This document shows positions 5,157-6,919 of a stretch of 6,919 bases of DNA, one piece after another. Each line of letters opens with the position of its first letter. Within the stretch, counting starts at the first letter, position 1. The notes under the pieces were generated by a model. That model was not told the DNA's origin. It saw only the letters and a list, made by a program, of their open reading frames with translations, and searched no databases. Made by a program: the position numbers and the translations under genes. The DNA comes from an archaeon (lineage in GTDB: Archaea > Altiarchaeota > Altiarchaeia > JAFGQM01), in NCBI GenBank assembly GCA_029932835.1, contig JAOZPI010000045.1, positions 1 to 6,919 of the forward strand, given 5' to 3'.

Positions 5157-6751
5157 TGGAGGATATATTCTGGGCTGACAAGATTGCGTCCGAAGTCATT
5201 AAGAGAGAAAAATATACCTATCTAAACAAAAAATACGCACTTCCGGATAGACCCACCATAAAGACCTCTTCTTCCCTCTCTGGGGTTCTGCATATAGGGA
5301 GGCTAACGGATATCATACGCGGGGAGGCTGTATACAGAGCGCTGAAAGACAAGGGCCTAAGCCCCAGATTTATATACGTGGCGGAGGATATGGACCCTTT
5401 GAGGAAGGTGCCAAAGGGGGTTCCATCTTCATATCGTGAATACATTGGAATGCCGGTTACAGACATTCCGGATCCATGGGGGTGCCATAAAAGCTACGCA
5501 GAGCACCATATTGCCGAGTTTGTTGACGTCTTTCCGGATTTTGTTGAGGAGGTCCCAGAGCGTTTTTCAATGCGGGAAGAATACAAAAAGGGGAGCTTTG
5601 ATGAAGCTGTTCATATAATACTCTCCAAACTAGACAGCCTCAGGGAACTACTTAATGGGTTCCGAAGGCAGAAATTGCCGGACAACTGGCTGCCCTATCA
5701 GGTAGTCTGTGAGAATTGTGGCAAGATTATGACCACTGTTCCCATAGCACTTGAGGGTGGAAGGGTGCACTATGTGTGCCAAGATTACAGCTTCAAATCT
5801 GAGAAGGCTGAGGGATGTGGTTATGAAGGGGAGGTGAAGCCGGAGGGCGGGAATGGAAAGCTGGTATGGAAGAGCGAGTGGGCGGCCCAATGGAGGCGCT
5901 GGGATGTGGTAGCAGAGGGGGCGGGGAAGGAGTACATTGTTCCCAATTCTGCATTCTTTGTAAATGCTCACATATCTGAAGAAATCCTGGACTTTCCCTC
6001 CCCCACCCCAATTTTCTACGAGTATATAACCATAGGCGGGGGTAAGATGTCTGCATCCCTCGGGAATGTTGTCTATCCGAAAGATTGGCTGGAGGTAGCC
6101 CCGGCAGAGGCTCTTCGCCTCCTCTTTCTCAAGAGGATAACAAAGAGCAGGGACTTCAAGTGGGAGGATGTGCCGAGGATAGTTGATGAACTTGAGAGAA
6201 TAGAAAGGATCTATTATGGGCTGGAGAACCTGGAGGACAAGAAAGAGGAGAAGCATCTAAAGAGATTGTATGAGCTCGTACAAATCAGAAGGCCACCTGA
6301 CACATACACACTGAGAATACCATACACTACAGCGGTTATAGTTTCGCAGGTAGTTGATTTGAACGATGAGAAAAGGTTAAAGACTGTTTTTGACAAAATG
6401 GGTTATCCCCTCAACGCCGACTCACTGCATATCCTGCGTCTTGCAGGGCGCTGGGCCTCCAAATACTCAAAGCGACTTGTGGTATTGGAGGAGATGCCCT
6501 CCGAGGCGGGTTCCCTGAGAGAGGAGCTGCGATCAGCACTAAGGGATGTTGCGAAATCCGTAGACGAAGAAACCGGAGATCTCACAAAGAGGATATTTGC
6601 GATAGCAAAATCCCACAATATCAAGCCACAGGAGCTCTTTAGGGCGATATACCTGCTATTTCTCGGCAGGGAGGACGGACCGAGAGCAGGGCCGTTTCTC
6701 CTTAGCCTAGACAAAGATTTTGTAAAAAAGCGGCTGAAACTAGAATCTTAA
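5153..6751 (+). CDS. lysS: Lysyl-tRNA synthetase, class I
   Basis: It attaches lysine to tRNA-Lys. Class I LysRS is the usual archaeal form and unrelated in fold to the class II enzyme of most bacteria and eukaryotes. The 532-residue protein has the HIGH-type signature as LHIGR (46-50) in SGVLHIGRLTDIIRGEAV, the family stretch AEDMDPLRKVPKGVP (77-91) and PDPWGCHKSYAEHH (107-119), a zinc-knuckle region with C186, C189, C209 and C222, and the KMSKS-type signature as KMSAS (298-302). The C-terminal part from about 340 is helical and should bind the anticodon. Where Thermococcus-type enzymes have GKDH, this one reads GKEY (258-261), suggesting a separate archaeal branch. The first ATG overlaps the asd stop by 4 bp; a second ATG follows directly at 5156, so the true start may be one codon later. 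Last gene of the lysC-asd-lysS operon. Confidence 0.95.
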   Translation: MMEDIFWADKIASEVIKREKYTYLNKKYALPDRPTIKTSSSLSGVLHIGRLTDIIRGEAVYRALKDKGLSPRFIYVAEDMDPLRKVPKGVPSSYREYIGMPVTDIPDPWGCHKSYAEHHIAEFVDVFPDFVEEVPERFSMREEYKKGSFDEAVHIILSKLDSLRELLNGFRRQKLPDNWLPYQVVCENCGKIMTTVPIALEGGRVHYVCQDYSFKSEKAEGCGYEGEVKPEGGNGKLVWKSEWAAQWRRWDVVAEGAGKEYIVPNSAFFVNAHISEEILDFPSPTPIFYEYITIGGGKMSASLGNVVYPKDWLEVAPAEALRLLFLKRITKSRDFKWEDVPRIVDELERIERIYYGLENLEDKKEEKHLKRLYELVQIRRPPDTYTLRIPYTTAVIVSQVVDLNDEKRLKTVFDKMGYPLNADSLHILRLAGRWASKYSKRLVVLEEMPSEAGSLREELRSALRDVAKSVDEETGDLTKRIFAIAKSHNIKPQELFRAIYLLFLGREDGPRAGPFLLSLDKDFVKKRLKLES

Positions 6752-6919
6752 CGCCTTCTTCTAATTCTTCTAAAGACTCCTCTCTTTTCTCTAGCTCTCC
6801 TCTCTTCTAACTCCCTTTGAACCCTTTCTCCTTCTAAATGAAGATCGCAGAGACAGATCCATGGGCCAAAGGTGATACGGCCACAGGCAGCACAAAGCCT
6901 GCAACTCTTGAAACAGGTT
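6748..6919 (-). CDS. Partial small Cys-rich, Arg-tailed protein (putative zinc-binding)
   Basis: On the minus strand a frame is open from the right edge to a TAA at 6750-6748: 56 residues with no start codon inside, so the gene begins beyond the window. Numbered from the first complete codon, cysteines fall at 2, 6, 9, 12, 22 and 24 (CFKSCRLCAAC, then WICLC), spacing that suggests a zinc-binding knuckle. The last 26 residues contain 12 arginines and end in RRIRRRR, suggesting nucleic-acid or ribosome binding. I do not recognise the family. The stop overlaps that of lysS by 4 bp in convergent orientation. Caution: this DNA is purine-rich on the minus strand, and AGR/GAR codons alone would create a charged tail, so only the cysteine part is strong evidence of coding. 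Confidence 0.5.
   Translation of the reverse strand, partial: TCFKSCRLCAACGRITFGPWICLCDLHLEGERVQRELEERRAREKRGVFRRIRRRR

Noticed and set aside
5158..5162. GGAGG Shine-Dalgarno-like sequence at the start of lysS
   Set aside because: It lies downstream of both candidate ATGs, and no in-frame start codon follows at a suitable distance, so it is coding sequence only.
5648..6256. 202-codon minus-strand frame inside lysS
   Set aside because: It lies wholly opposite the zinc-knuckle and KMSAS parts of LysRS and its translation has no recognisable domain; a shadow of codon bias.

Overview
The window is archaeal chromosome. Three independent markers support this: a class I lysyl-tRNA synthetase, the transcription initiation factor TFE, and the archaeal tRNA C56 2'-O-methyltransferase Trm56. 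The start codons also look archaeal. I see no well-placed Shine-Dalgarno sequence before any of the six starts in the window. AT-rich boxes lie about 27-33 nt upstream of the three starts that could head a transcript. This pattern fits leaderless or near-leaderless transcription. I cannot name the lineage with confidence. The LysRS sequence type (KMSAS, and GKEY where other archaeal enzymes have GKDH) points to a divergent or uncultured group rather than to Thermococcales.

Layout. (1) Positions 1-1086, plus strand: the 3' part of a dihydroorotase gene (pyrimidine synthesis), cut by the window edge just after the metal-binding HxH region. (2) Positions 2772 back to 1124, minus strand: a compact information-processing cluster of trm56, tfe and an HD-domain phosphohydrolase. 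trm56 and tfe are 34 bp apart; tfe and the HD gene overlap by 11 bp. The cluster converges on the dihydroorotase gene across a 37-bp gap. (3) Positions 2773-2865: a 93-bp divergent promoter region with a TATA-like box, a second T-rich box, and a direct repeat whose second copy includes the aspartate kinase start codon. (4) Positions 2866-6751, plus strand: lysC (aspartate kinase), asd (aspartate-semialdehyde dehydrogenase) and lysS (class I LysRS), separated by 5 bp and then overlapping by 4 bp (ATGA). (5) Positions 6748-6919, minus strand: the 3' end of a short Cys-rich, Arg-tailed reading frame. It enters from beyond the right edge and overlaps the lysS stop codon.

How the genes fit together. 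The plus-strand operon joins the first two steps of the aspartate family (towards lysine, threonine, methionine and diaminopimelate) to the enzyme that charges tRNA with lysine. It is therefore a plausible lysine supply-and-use unit. The minus-strand cluster joins a basal transcription factor, a tRNA methyltransferase and an HD hydrolase of unknown substrate. I see no mobile elements, CRISPR arrays, rRNA or tRNA genes. Most of the window is ordinary core genome. The points worth a second look are the repeat in the divergent promoter, the lysC-asd-lysS linkage, the HD gene coupled to tfe, and the Cys-rich reading frame at the right edge.
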